A stretch of 44,556 bases of DNA from Ceraceosorus guamensis (lineage: Eukaryota; Basidiomycota; Exobasidiomycetes; Ceraceosorales; Ceraceosoraceae): NCBI RefSeq assembly GCF_003144195.1, contig NW_020290112.1:1-44556 (forward strand), given 5' to 3'. Below, one piece after another: positions 10,692 through 20,189 of the stretch. How positions within the stretch are numbered: position 1 is the first letter of the stretch; each line of letters starts with the position of its first letter. A program made the translations under genes and the position numbers. The notes under the pieces were generated by a model. That model saw nothing but the letters and a program-made list of their open reading frames with translations. It was not told where the DNA came from and did no database searches.

Positions 10692-12622
10692 ATGACGTTG
10701 TCCCTTCGAGCCAGTCTGTCCGCAGGGCAGTGTCAGTTTGGCAGGCAGGGAATTGCCATCAGCACGATCACACCGACGCATCTCGTCTTGCCGGGTCAAG
10801 AGCCAAGGCTCGCATGTGCTGTGGGGCGTGCCCAAGCGCGTCCGAGTGCGAGGGCATTCCATGCGAGCAGACTGAACGCGAGTAGAGGCAGAACGGGACT
10901 GTACGACTTTCATGTCGAGAATGCGGGCAAGATGGTCCCATTCGCGGGCTACGACATGCCCTTGACGTATGGCGATGTGGGCCAAGGTGAGCCGAGGAGG
11001 GGAAGCTGCGGTAGTCGTGCCGCGTTGAAAAAAAATACCACGCTGGCCATTCCTGCGCTACAATCTGACTTCCTTTCCCACATCCCAGTCGCAAGCCACA
11101 AGCACGTTCGCAGCGCCGCAGGACTGTTCGACGTTGGTCACATGGTCCAGCATCGGTAAGCTGAATGTCGCTGTCAAGAGGAAGCGACGTCGCACGACTC
11201 ACTCCGACAGGCTCTGCCCTCCATCTGACAGCTTCTCCGGCGCAGGATCCCTCGCCTTTCTCTCCTCCCTCGTTCCCACCTCCCTCGCCTCTCTGGGAGA
11301 CTTCAGCAGCACATTGTCCGTCTTGTTGAACGACAATGGAGGCATCATCGACGACACGGTCATCACCAAGCACGCGGAGGATGCCTGGTACGTCGTGACC
11401 AATGCTGGGCGCAGACAGGAAGATTTGTCCCTGTTCACGCAAAAGCTGCAAGCGTGGACGGGCGGACAGGTCGAGCACGAGGTGCTGGAAGGCTGGGGTC
11501 TAGTAGCTCTGCAAGGTGCGTGAAGCGCGTCGATGCAGAACGCGTCATGCTGCTCACCCGGCCGGCCCCGCTGCGTGCCTGTTAAGGACCGGAGAGCGTC
11601 AGCGTGCTTAGCCAGCACACCGATGCGGACCTGAACAGCCTGACGTTTGGACGAAGCGTGCACGCCAAAGTCGCGGGCGCCGAGTGTCACATTGCTCGCG
11701 GAGGGTATACGGGGGAAGACGGTTTCGAGGTGAGGCTGCCAGGATACGGTGAGATGCTCATTGGACGCTGAATGTTTGAGTCCACTCTTCAGATCTCCAT
11801 CCCGCCTGAGCGCACCGTCTTGGTCACCCAAGCGCTTCTGAACACTGCACCGACGCAGCTGGCGGGCTTGGCCGCTCGAGACAGTCTTCGTTTGGAAGCT
11901 GGAATGTGTCTGTACGGGCACGATCTGGACGAGAGTGTGAGCCCTATAGAAGGCGCTCTTGCTTGGGTAGTGTGTGAGTGGCAGCGGAAGCGTCTTCTTG
12001 AGTGCAGACCTATGATGACAACACTGGGCTCACAGCGATCTGCGTTGCGTCTGCCTGCTCAGCCAAGGATAGAAGAGAGGCTGCAGACTTTCCAGGCGCG
12101 GAGCGCATCTTGAAAGAGCTCAAAGAGGGACCACCAAGGCGTAGAGTTGGTCTCGTGATAGAAGGCGCTCCAGCGAGGGGTGAGTGGGCTCGAACGCGGC
12201 TTGTACAAAGCGACGCTTCGTCTAACGTGACGGCCATACTGCGCAGAGGGCGCGCCTATCTTTGATGGCGTCGGAGATGTGCCGATTGGTGAGTGAAGTT
12301 CATCACGTTCCCCGAGCTCGGTAGTAATGCTTTCCCTTTCCCGCCTCTCAGGCGTCGTCACGTCTGGCATCCCCTCCCCCACGACGGGACAAAACATCGC
12401 GATGGCATTGGTGCAGAATGGCCAGCACAAAAAGGGCACAAAATGTGAGTGCAGACGCATCGTGTGCACCTCGTGTTGGCGTGCTGTCGTTCACGCACAC
12501 ATGTCTTAACTGCGACCTACTCCCTCCGACCAGTGCGCGTTGAAGTGAGAAAGAAGCTGAGAGAAGCTGAAGTCGTCAAGATGCCTTGGGTCCCAAATCG
12601 CTTCTTCAGAGGGGCTGCTTGA
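10692..12622 (+). CDS. Aminomethyltransferase, T protein of the glycine cleavage system
   Basis: Nine exons (10692-10986, 11089-11155, 11232-11515, 11587-11729, 11793-11973, 12063-12179, 12247-12288, 12352-12444, 12534-12622) give 436 residues in one frame. The T protein transfers the one-carbon unit from aminomethylated H protein to tetrahydrofolate in the mitochondrial matrix, releasing ammonia. An Arg/Ser-rich presequence of about 60 residues precedes [19 protein letters not shown]. Family blocks in order are [17 protein letters not shown], the [10 protein letters not shown] loop, [33 protein letters not shown], and the end [10 protein letters not shown]. The eight introns are 63-102 bases, with GTGAG(T/C), GTAAG or GTGCG donors and mostly CAG acceptors. 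Intron 3 uses AAG, and intron 5 is fixed by the frame rather than by the first GT. Length is near the family norm of about 400. The intron count is much higher than in neighbouring genes. Its 3' end faces the DMAC1-like gene 225 bases away. Confidence 0.95.
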
Positions 12623-12847
12623 ACAGGTCCCGACGCGCGCCAAAAGCGCCAGCACTTAGTCATCATAACCAAGACAAGCCACACAGTACAATAATAGAAA
12701 GCGTCGAGCGCAGTCCGAAAAGCAAGGGGTTGACTAGATGACCGCGTGGGATGCGTGCAGAATGAACGGACGAATGCGAAGGATCTACACTTTCGAGCTC
12801 AAGCTCAGAATCGCTCGAGCTAGCTCGCACCTCGCGTCTTGATCAAA

Positions 12848-13246
12848 TCAAATGGAATATCTGTAAGCAGCGGCAGCCCAAGCTGAAACACCAAACAGCG
12901 AGAGCGCAAATCCTCTAAGCCCTGGCAATCTGGGCAACCTCGTCTTACCATCCGCTGCGTGCTCAGCACGTATGGTCCCCTGTCCCTTGAACGCGCCTTG
13001 GACGTGAGCTTCCTTGAAAGCGTACGCTCCTAGCACAAGGAGCGTCAGGGTGCCCGTCAATCTGCACGGTTGACAATCTTGTACGGATCCAGTCGATGCT
13101 CTGGCTCCTGATGGCTGCGCCTCGTGCAGTTCTAGCGCTGAATTGATCAGTGGACCGCGCGTGGATGTCTGTGCAAGCGACTCGCCAAGACGAGGGCGGT
13201 CGTTGTGATTGTTGCGCAGAGAAAAAGCGAGGAAACGGCAGAGCAT
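12848..13246 (-). CDS. DMAC1/DUF4536-like small mitochondrial membrane protein
   Basis: A 132-residue protein that resembles the DUF4536 family, whose human member DMAC1 (TMEM261) helps assemble the distal membrane arm of complex I. The recognisable signature is DCQPCRLTGTLTLLVLGAY: a CxxC-type pair running into the first membrane segment. A second hydrophobic segment near the C terminus (FALSLFGVSAWAAAAYRY) follows. The N-terminal 20 residues (MLCRFLAFSLRNNHNDRPRL) are Arg-rich and lack acidic residues early on, like a mitochondrial presequence. The first ATG at 13246 is used; a later start is possible. It lies 208 bases downstream of MIC10 on the same strand. The family assignment rests on a short motif and general architecture, so the function is a moderate inference. 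Confidence 0.72.
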   Translation of the reverse strand: MLCRFLAFSLRNNHNDRPRLGESLAQTSTRGPLINSALELHEAQPSGARASTGSVQDCQPCRLTGTLTLLVLGAYAFKEAHVQGAFKGQGTIRAEHAADGKTRLPRLPGLRGFALSLFGVSAWAAAAYRYSI

Positions 13247-13454
13247 GAGCCTGGTCTGGAGCGTGCAAAGGCTGGCTCTCCTTCACGCATCTAGCAAGGC
13301 GCACGTCTGTCGTGCCATGCCCACTGCCCAGCCAAAAAATTTCACATGCCATTCAGAGGTTGAACTGCCTTGCATTTCGCTCCCCTCCCCCTCCCCTCCC
13401 CTCCTCGCAGAAGTGCACTCTGAGACGGGGTGTGGGGCAGACAAATCGAGGCAA

Positions 13455-14394
13455 TCAGACCTGTCGCACCTTATCGTTGGCCTTGTCCTTGGCCGCCTCT
13501 GCGCTCTGTTTCAATTCTCCAAACTTTTGAGAACCTTCCTTTTTGGCCACGCTCAGAGCTTCTCCTGCTCGTTGAGACAATCTCTCCAGAGTGGTGGCGG
13601 GTGCTGAGCTAATACCGGATGAGGTACCATCTTGAACCACTCGAACGCCGGGAACTGCGACAGGCGAAAAAGACCTTTGGCAATCCGTGTAGCCTTGACC
13701 TGCGCCGAAACCTGTGCCCAGCCAGACGGGGAATGCGCGACCTTGATTGTAAAGTGTCGTTGTTTTGAGGAGGTGCAGGCAATGTCAGCCATTGAGGCTC
13801 GCTGGTAGTCAATGTCGCGAGTAGAGTCTGGCTCGGCCAGATGGTCGATGCATGGACTACATCTTGGACCGCGTGACCTCAGCTGCCGTCACTCGCACAC
13901 CTCGTTCAGTCCACCCCACCCGTCGCCTCACTGCGGCTTTGTCTCTCTGCTCAAGCTTCACCTGGCCGCGCGCGGCCGTGCCTGCAAGAGCTCCTGTATT
14001 TGCGCTGCCCTGCCGTGCATCCCAAGCTTCTCACCAGCTACGCATTGTGGAATGACGCCAGCGCAGTACATGCGCCCCAACAAGCTACTTCCTGACCATG
14101 CCACTCACGCCTAAAGAGGATCACAGAGGCGACCACGCCTACGCTGAAGCCGATGCCGGTCTTGAGAATGGCATTGCTGAGGCAAAGATCGGTCTGCGAA
14201 TGCGTGAGGCAGGAGCAGTCAGTAATGGGGTGAAGAGCATACAATTCAAACGTAGATCGCTTTCAGACTGGCAGCCCGCCTCTGCTCCTCTATGGCACGC
14301 ATGCAGACCTCGACAAGTCGCAGAGACTGACCTTTTGACTGATAATGTCCTCAGAAGGGACGCGAGGAGTGGGTGCGGGTGCTTGGGCGGACAT
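13455..14394 (-). CDS. MIC10-like MICOS subunit with extended C terminus
   Basis: Three exons (minus strand: 14394-14332, 14193-14109, 13741-13455) give 144 residues in one frame. Mic10 is the membrane-bending subunit of the MICOS complex at crista junctions of the inner mitochondrial membrane. Exon 2 encodes the first hairpin helix (KTGIGFSVGVVASVILF, residues 32-48). A basic turn RRR (49-51) straddles the intron. Exon 3 starts with AFPVWLGTGFGAGQGY (52-67), containing the GxGxGxG-type oligomerisation motif at 58-66. Donors are GTCAGT and GTGAGT; acceptors are CAG and AAG. The intron 2 length of 367 bases is unusual for this window. Typical Mic10 ends soon after the second helix (about 90-100 residues), but here about 75 extra residues follow, ending in an Ala/Glu/Lys-rich helix-like stretch (AGEALSVAKKEG onward). 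The family call is strong; the tail's role is unknown. Confidence 0.88.
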
Positions 14395-16103
14395 GATCAG
14401 AGCTTGCGCTTCGTCTACTGTGGGTCCGCAACGCTGCTGACAGTTGAGTCTGACCAGATTGAGATGGTGTTGGCGAGGTGAGCTGGAAAAGATGTGTTGT
14501 AAAGGAGCAAGCACGCTGCTCCTGTTGTTGCGCGATCGACAGCCTCGATCTCCACCGCGAAGAAGCCACAAGCCGTCGTGCACGTCGGTTGTGAGTCGAG
14601 TTGCTGGATGCGCGACTCTTGACTCGCACTCGTGACTGACTGCCCGTGCTTGTGCATGGCCCATGCTGAGGAAGAGAGCACAGACCCGACCCGCCAGTCT
14701 GAGTAGTCAGGTAGGCCGCTCGCCCGCCCGCCCGCCGGGCCAGCTCGGGCGCGATCCGTCACGCTCCCGTAGTCTGAGTGCGCGTTCGATCGATCGCTCG
14801 CTCACTCGCGCGGGCGCGTGCCTCACCGCAAACGGCTAGCTCGTTGTGTCGTCATCTCGCACCTGTATCCACGTCTCTTTGGTAGAATATTCTCGACTAG
14901 CCGATACGATGTGCTCAATCCATGTTGGACCGCCCTCGATCTCCGCAAGTCTTGGCAAAGTTCACGCTGACCGCGGCCGCGCCCCTGCTCCCATCTTGCA
15001 TGCATGCATGCGGTGATGATGCTTTGGGATCTTCAGCACGATTCTCTGGCTGACCTGCCGTGCCGATACGCCTCCCTGCCTATCACTCACGCCTCTCACT
15101 CTTGCGCTTGCTGACTCGAGACTCACTTGAGGCACACCGACAGTCCATCATCGCCGCCTATAGCTGCCACGCCTCGCGACTGATTCAAGCCTCATCGACC
15201 GACGAGAGATTCGGTAGTGCAGCCCAGCGCAGTCGAGTCCCCTCACTTCTGCCCAGCACCCATAGTCATGCTGCACGCCGACGGAACGAATGGCCGCGAG
15301 TGAGCACGTCTGGTTGCCAAGAAGTGACGTTTGCGCGCGCACTTCTGAGCAGTCTTGTCGTCGCCTCACCGCGCAAACACCAGATGAGCAGACCACGGCG
15401 CGGACTGCATGATGACCATTCACATTGAGTGATTGGCCTGGAAGGGAGAGAGCATGAGCATTCAGCATCGAGCATCGATGGACCCTGATCAGCCAGCATG
15501 TGGAGAGCAGGCAAGCAAGCAAGGCACGAGAGAGTCACGGCGAAGACCATCAGGAACGTCATGTTGCCGCATCACACGATGCGAGAGCGTCTGCATGTTT
15601 ATCTCTGGAAGCACTGGGCGAGTGTAAGCAATGATTCGGTGTATGAGTAGGCTGCCACGCATACAGTACCAGGCATGCGAGCGGTCTTCGCTGTTGAGGA
15701 GAAGCGGGCACGAACCCTGACTCTCTCTCTCTCCCTCTCCGTGTCACCATGCCGTGAGCACGCACCAGCTTGGCAAGGGCTACCACGCAGGCGAATGCGG
15801 CTCCTTGGCACAGCCTCAAAAGGGAGCACATCGACGCGGCACTGCTGGCTTTTCCCCTGCCCCCCCCCCCCCTCGCCCACCTCAAGTCACGAGTCCAGCT
15901 TCGACACGCCGTCGCTCGTGTGACGTGTTCCATCATCTTCGACCCAGCCTCATCTCATCTACATAAGAGCTTGCCAATCTCCCCCGCGCTCTTGCACACC
16001 CTCCACTACCCTCACTCTGCCCTCGCCGCCGTCGACAGCTCGTTGACAGCGACCTCAAAGCATCCTCAGCGCGACTGCCTCGCGCCAATACATCAGCCAA
16101 CGC
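14395..16103. other. Intergenic region between MIC10 and the ENA ATPase
   Basis: About 1.7 kb. Short frames on both strands have no recognisable product. Sequence texture includes GACTC-rich strings near 14594-14640 and 15110-15125, octamer ACTCGTGA at 14628-14635, a CCCG/GCCC-rich patch near 14720-14750, GCATGCATGCATG near 14998-15011, a CT-rich tract near 15720-15740 and a C13 run at 15860-15872. The last 150 bases are pyrimidine-rich, as expected of a fungal promoter and 5' leader for the plus-strand ATPase. Confidence 0.5.
15860..15872. repeat. C13 homopolymer
   Basis: Thirteen consecutive C lie about 230 bases upstream of the ATPase start. Run length in such tracts is error-prone in sequencing. 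Confidence 0.8.
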
Positions 16104-19100
16104 ATGGACAAGAACGGTGGCAAGGAACATCAAAATGGTCACCCTGCCCTTAGCACTGGGGGAGGTGGCGCTCAACCTCGCTCCTCGCAGCCCTCTCTCG
16201 ATGGACCACGCGCCGACGATGAGCCAGAACCACCCGATAGTGGCTCACGTCACGATGCACCACAATCAACTCAACCCGCAGGAGCTGTTCTGCCTCAAGG
16301 ACAGCAAGGCGGCCACCCTCGCAGCAGATCGCTCACCCTTGAATCCAAGATGGGCCTCACCGCCACCAGCTCTGTCGCTTCTTCTCCCGTCGCCACGTTC
16401 GTTGTCGGTCACGACAAGCAAGGCCCCATCGACCTTGAAGCCCAGCTCAAGCATCGCGGCGCTGATGACCGTGGCTCAGTTGCCTCCTCGACAGCCACGC
16501 CTAGTGTGCTGCAACCGCATACACTAACATTCGACGACTGCCTCGCTCATCTCAAATCCAACCCGACCACTGGTCTTTCGAGCGCTGATGCAACAGACCG
16601 GCTGGCTCGCGACGGTCCAAACACAATTCGCGAAGCCAAAGGTGTCTCGGTGCTCGATATCTTGATCCGCCAAGTGGCAAATGCTCTCACCATCATCTTG
16701 CTCGCCGCCATGGCGCTGTCCTTTGGTGTCAGAGACTGGGTAGAAGGTGCAGTCGTCGCCGCCGTCATCCTGATCAACACGCTGATCGGCTTCATCCAAG
16801 AGTACAAGGCGGAGAAGACGATGGCGTCTCTTCGCTCGCTGAGCGCCCCAACCGCTCAAGTACTCCGCGACTCTCGCATCGTAGAGCTGCCCGCGCGCGA
16901 CCTTGTGCTCGGCGACATCATCGTCTTCGTCACTGGCGATCTGCTTCCTGCTGATGTCCGCCTCATTGAGCCAATGTCCAATCTGGAAATCGACGAGGCA
17001 TCTCTGACCGGAGAGAGCTTGCCTGTCGCCAAGGTCCTCGATGCGCTGGATGGCAAGGATCTCGGCCCTGCAGACCGCATCAATCTGGGCTACGCCGGTA
17101 CGGTCGTCACCAAGGGTCGTGGACGAGGTGTCGTAGTGGCCGTCGCTGGTGACACCCAACTCGGCACGATTGCGGCCGCGATGGATTCCAGGGCTGAGCG
17201 CAAGGCGGCCAACAGCGCGCTTCCCATTTACAAGCGCGCCTGGATCGTCGTCTCTCGCTTCCTTGGCCTTCGTGATGGAACGCCCCTTCAACGCAAGCTG
17301 GCTTGGTTCGCCCTGGTCCTCTTGGCCCTGGCCATCCTCTGCATCATCATCGTATTCGCCGTGGCCACTTTCGACCTCAACGATCAAGTCATTCTGTACG
17401 CTGTCGCGCTCGCCATTGGCGTTTTGCCAGAAAGCTTGTTGGCCGTGCTCGCCATCACTTTTGCCGCTGGTGCCAAGCGCATGGCCCAAGGCGGTGTCAT
17501 TGTCCGTCGCCTCGAGGCGCTCGAAGCTCTTGGTGGTGTGGACTGCGTCTGCTCGGACAAGACCGGAACCCTGACCCTTGGCTCGATGGTGGTCCGAGAA
17601 CTCTGGGCGCTCAGCTCGATCTCAGGCACAAGCTTCTCCATTGATCACACCGGCGCTACTGCTCTGGAACCTGTCGGAAGCATCCATCGCTTGTCTTTGC
17701 CAGACGCGGTCGAAAAAGCGGACACGTCCAACATCGCTCTCGACGGTACACCGACCGAAGTCTCCACCCTGGTTCTCGCTGCAAGTCTCTGCAACATCGC
17801 TGAGATTCACCAAGCCTCAGACGGCAAATGGACAGGCCGAGGAGATCCCACGGAACTCGCTCTGCAGGTGCTCGCTCACAAGCTTGCGACCGGTCGCCCA
17901 TCGCTCACGGAGGGCGACTCGCCTGCCTATACACTGGAACAAGAACATCCTTTCGACTCTTCCACCAAGAGAATGACATCCATGTACAGCCTGGCTTCTG
18001 ATGCTGCGAGCTACACGCTCTTCATGAAGGGTGGCGTAGACCAAGTTCTCGACACTTGCACCGGTATTCGGCTCGACGAGCACGGCAGCATCGTCGCTCT
18101 TGACGAGAAGAAGCGTGCACTGATCAACCATAACATGGAAAAGATGGCAGCGCAAGGTCTTCGAGTGCTCGCCTTTGCCCAGCGCAAAGTCACCAAAGAG
18201 CAAGTTTCGCGCGCCGATCCAGAAAAGCAAAGCTTGGAAGCTCGACGCGAGCTCATGTCGCGCAAAGAAGCGGAGCAAGACTTTACCTTTGTCGGGCTCG
18301 CAGCTCTCTACGATCCACCTCGGCCCGAGACCGCCGATGCTGTGGCTGTTTGCCACCAAGCTGGCGTAATGGTCATTTGCGCGACCGGTGACCACCCTGC
18401 TACAGCAAAAGCGATTGCGCTTTCCGTCGGCATCCTCAAGCCTGATGCCCCCGCCAGCGCGGTCATGACGGCTGCTCAATTCGACAAGCTAGACGACGCC
18501 ACCATCGATGCTCTGCCCTCGTTGCCGCTGGTCGTGGCTCGCTGCACTCCTGCAACCAAGGTGAGGATCATCAACGCCGCGCGCCGTCGCGGTCTTCGGA
18601 TGGCCATGACGGGAGATGGAGTCAACGATGCTCCAGCTTTAACACAAGCCGACGTTGGCGTGGCCATGGGATCTGGAACGGACATTGCAAAGGATAGCGC
18701 CGAGCTCATCATCACCGACGATAACTTTGCGAGTCTCACGACGGGCATCAAGCAGGGACGAACCGTGTTCAAATCCATTCAAAAGTTCATGATCGCCTTG
18801 CTCTGCCTCAACGTTGCAGAGACGCTCCTGCTGCTCATCGGTCTGGCACTGCGAGACGATTCTCCCGAACCAGAAAGCATCTTCCCGCTCTCGCCCTTGT
18901 CCATCCTTTTGCTGAACCTCATCGTCGGACTTCCCGCCATCGGACTGGGCTTTGAACACCCTGAAGCGGACACGATGCGCCGACCTCCTCAAAAGACTGG
19001 CGTGTTTAGTCGTCAGGTGCTCGTCGACCTCTTCGTGTATGGCACAGTCATGGGACTATTGGATCTGGCCGTCTTTTTCACCATGATTTACGGTTTCGGA

Positions 19101-19571
19101 CAAGGACAATTGGGCATCCACTGCAACGAGACACCAAGCGACATTTGCGACGGTGTATTCGAAGCGCGCTCGGCCACCTTTACCACGCTCTTCCTTCAAT
19201 CCCTGCTCATTGCGTGGGAGCTGCTGAGCGTGGAAAGAAGCCTGTTCGAACGAGGCACTCTTCAACGACTCAAGTCTAATCCCTTCCTGACCTGGACGGT
19301 GATTGGAGCAGCGGTCATCGCTCTGCCCATCTGTCTATACGTGCCTGGTTGGAACGACATCTTGAAGCAAGCACCCATGGGCAGAGGCTGGGCTGCCACC
19401 GTCGTAGGTGTCGTCCTGTTTCTGCTCTTTGTCGATCTATGGAAATGGACTGCTAGACGTGGAGCTTGGCCTTGGCTCACACGCATCACTGGAGGTGATT
19501 TGGACTTTAAGAGGAAATTGTCCGATCTGCCCGATGCCGATGATGCCCTGTCCGACAGGTCCATCGTTTGA
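16104..19571 (+). CDS. ENA-type P-type cation ATPase (type IID, Na+/K+ efflux)
   Basis: An intronless 1155-residue P-type ATPase. ENA pumps expel Na+, and often K+, at the fungal plasma membrane or an internal membrane, driven by ATP, and give salt and alkaline-pH tolerance. Residues 1 to about 135 are a Ser/Pro/Gly/His-rich cytosolic extension. The cation-ATPase N-terminal domain follows (HTLTFDDCLAHL), then paired membrane helices around ALTIILLAAMALSF. The actuator loop has TGES at 302-305. Transmembrane helix 4 is LPESLLAVLAITFAAGAKRM, close to ENA members. The phosphorylation motif CSDKTGTLT places Asp485. The hinge motif GDGVNDAP is at 837-844. C-terminal helices include VLVDLFVYGTVMG and end with FVDLWKW. 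The overall order and helix sequences fit ENA (IID) rather than Ca2+ (SERCA/PMR1) or H+ pumps. All catalytic motifs are present, so it should be active. Ion preference is not settled by sequence. The ATG follows a pyrimidine-rich leader. Confidence 0.93.
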   Translation: MDKNGGKEHQNGHPALSTGGGGAQPRSSQPSLDGPRADDEPEPPDSGSRHDAPQSTQPAGAVLPQGQQGGHPRSRSLTLESKMGLTATSSVASSPVATFVVGHDKQGPIDLEAQLKHRGADDRGSVASSTATPSVLQPHTLTFDDCLAHLKSNPTTGLSSADATDRLARDGPNTIREAKGVSVLDILIRQVANALTIILLAAMALSFGVRDWVEGAVVAAVILINTLIGFIQEYKAEKTMASLRSLSAPTAQVLRDSRIVELPARDLVLGDIIVFVTGDLLPADVRLIEPMSNLEIDEASLTGESLPVAKVLDALDGKDLGPADRINLGYAGTVVTKGRGRGVVVAVAGDTQLGTIAAAMDSRAERKAANSALPIYKRAWIVVSRFLGLRDGTPLQRKLAWFALVLLALAILCIIIVFAVATFDLNDQVILYAVALAIGVLPESLLAVLAITFAAGAKRMAQGGVIVRRLEALEALGGVDCVCSDKTGTLTLGSMVVRELWALSSISGTSFSIDHTGATALEPVGSIHRLSLPDAVEKADTSNIALDGTPTEVSTLVLAASLCNIAEIHQASDGKWTGRGDPTELALQVLAHKLATGRPSLTEGDSPAYTLEQEHPFDSSTKRMTSMYSLASDAASYTLFMKGGVDQVLDTCTGIRLDEHGSIVALDEKKRALINHNMEKMAAQGLRVLAFAQRKVTKEQVSRADPEKQSLEARRELMSRKEAEQDFTFVGLAALYDPPRPETADAVAVCHQAGVMVICATGDHPATAKAIALSVGILKPDAPASAVMTAAQFDKLDDATIDALPSLPLVVARCTPATKVRIINAARRRGLRMAMTGDGVNDAPALTQADVGVAMGSGTDIAKDSAELIITDDNFASLTTGIKQGRTVFKSIQKFMIALLCLNVAETLLLLIGLALRDDSPEPESIFPLSPLSILLLNLIVGLPAIGLGFEHPEADTMRRPPQKTGVFSRQVLVDLFVYGTVMGLLDLAVFFTMIYGFGQGQLGIHCNETPSDICDGVFEARSATFTTLFLQSLLIAWELLSVERSLFERGTLQRLKSNPFLTWTVIGAAVIALPICLYVPGWNDILKQAPMGRGWAATVVGVVLFLLFVDLWKWTARRGAWPWLTRITGGDLDFKRKLSDLPDADDALSDRSIV

Positions 19572-19948
19572 ACTTTACGCGCGAGTCGAAGGTGATCTTT
19601 TGTGGTCCCCCCTCCTGCTCGTCTACCTCGCCTTTCTATCTGCACTCCTCTCGACTTCAACTGTCGCCTTTCTTCACGCACGTACACCAAACGCACGCAC
19701 ACACACACACACCCCACCTTGCGTAAACCTTGCCCTATGCATCAATCATCATGATCTTTTCCCAAAACGAGATGCAAGTCGCGCGTGATCCTCTCATAGG
19801 TATCCTACCAGCCGTAAGAGAGAGCCGATCGACGGACGGACGCCCTGGCGTATCGCCCGCCCCGTCTCGCACGCTCCACGCAAACGCAAAACGCAGCACG
19901 TCGAAGCGATGCTCATTAGAGAATTCGGGTAAGGATGACTTTTTTGCC

Positions 19949-19991
19949 AAAAAAAAAAAAGCAAGTGGGAAAGGAGAGGGGGGGGGGGGGG
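19949..19991. repeat. A12 and G14 homopolymers
   Basis: A12 at 19949-19960 and, 17 bases later, G14 at 19978-19991. On the minus strand these read as C14 followed by T12. Lengths may vary between isolates or be misread. Confidence 0.75.
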
Positions 19992-20125
19992 TGACTTGGA
20001 CTTGGACTGACTCGGCGGTGACGTCGAAAGGGGTAAATCGGGTGACTTGGAAACGGTGCAAAGCGGGGGCGAGGCATTGCGCTTGCACATTGTGTGTGGG
20101 GGTTTGCGCGCGGGAATCATCTTTT

Positions 20126-20130
20126 GAGGA

Positions 20131-20168
<38 letters not shown>

Positions 20169-20170
20169 GG
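20126..20170. repeat. GA dinucleotide microsatellite
   Basis: A nearly pure GA tract with two small interruptions lies about 20 bases downstream of the minus-strand gene's stop codon (as read on that strand). It would be a CT-rich tract in that gene's 3' UTR. Confidence 0.75.
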
Positions 20171-20189
20171 AAACAAACGGGCCAAGGCC

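Larger units (their letters stand above)
19572..20189. other. Shared 3' region with clustered simple repeats
   Basis: The stop codons of the ATPase and of the minus-strand 1081-residue gene face each other across 618 bases. The interval holds a (CA)n tract near 19695-19712, A12 at 19949-19960, G14 at 19978-19991 and a GA-rich tract at 20126-20170. Short frames that cross it are low complexity and not believable genes. It most likely carries both 3' UTRs. Confidence 0.6.

Noticed and set aside
16524-17489. 321-codon frame antisense to the ATPase
   Set aside because: Lies wholly within the conserved ATPase coding sequence; a shadow frame.
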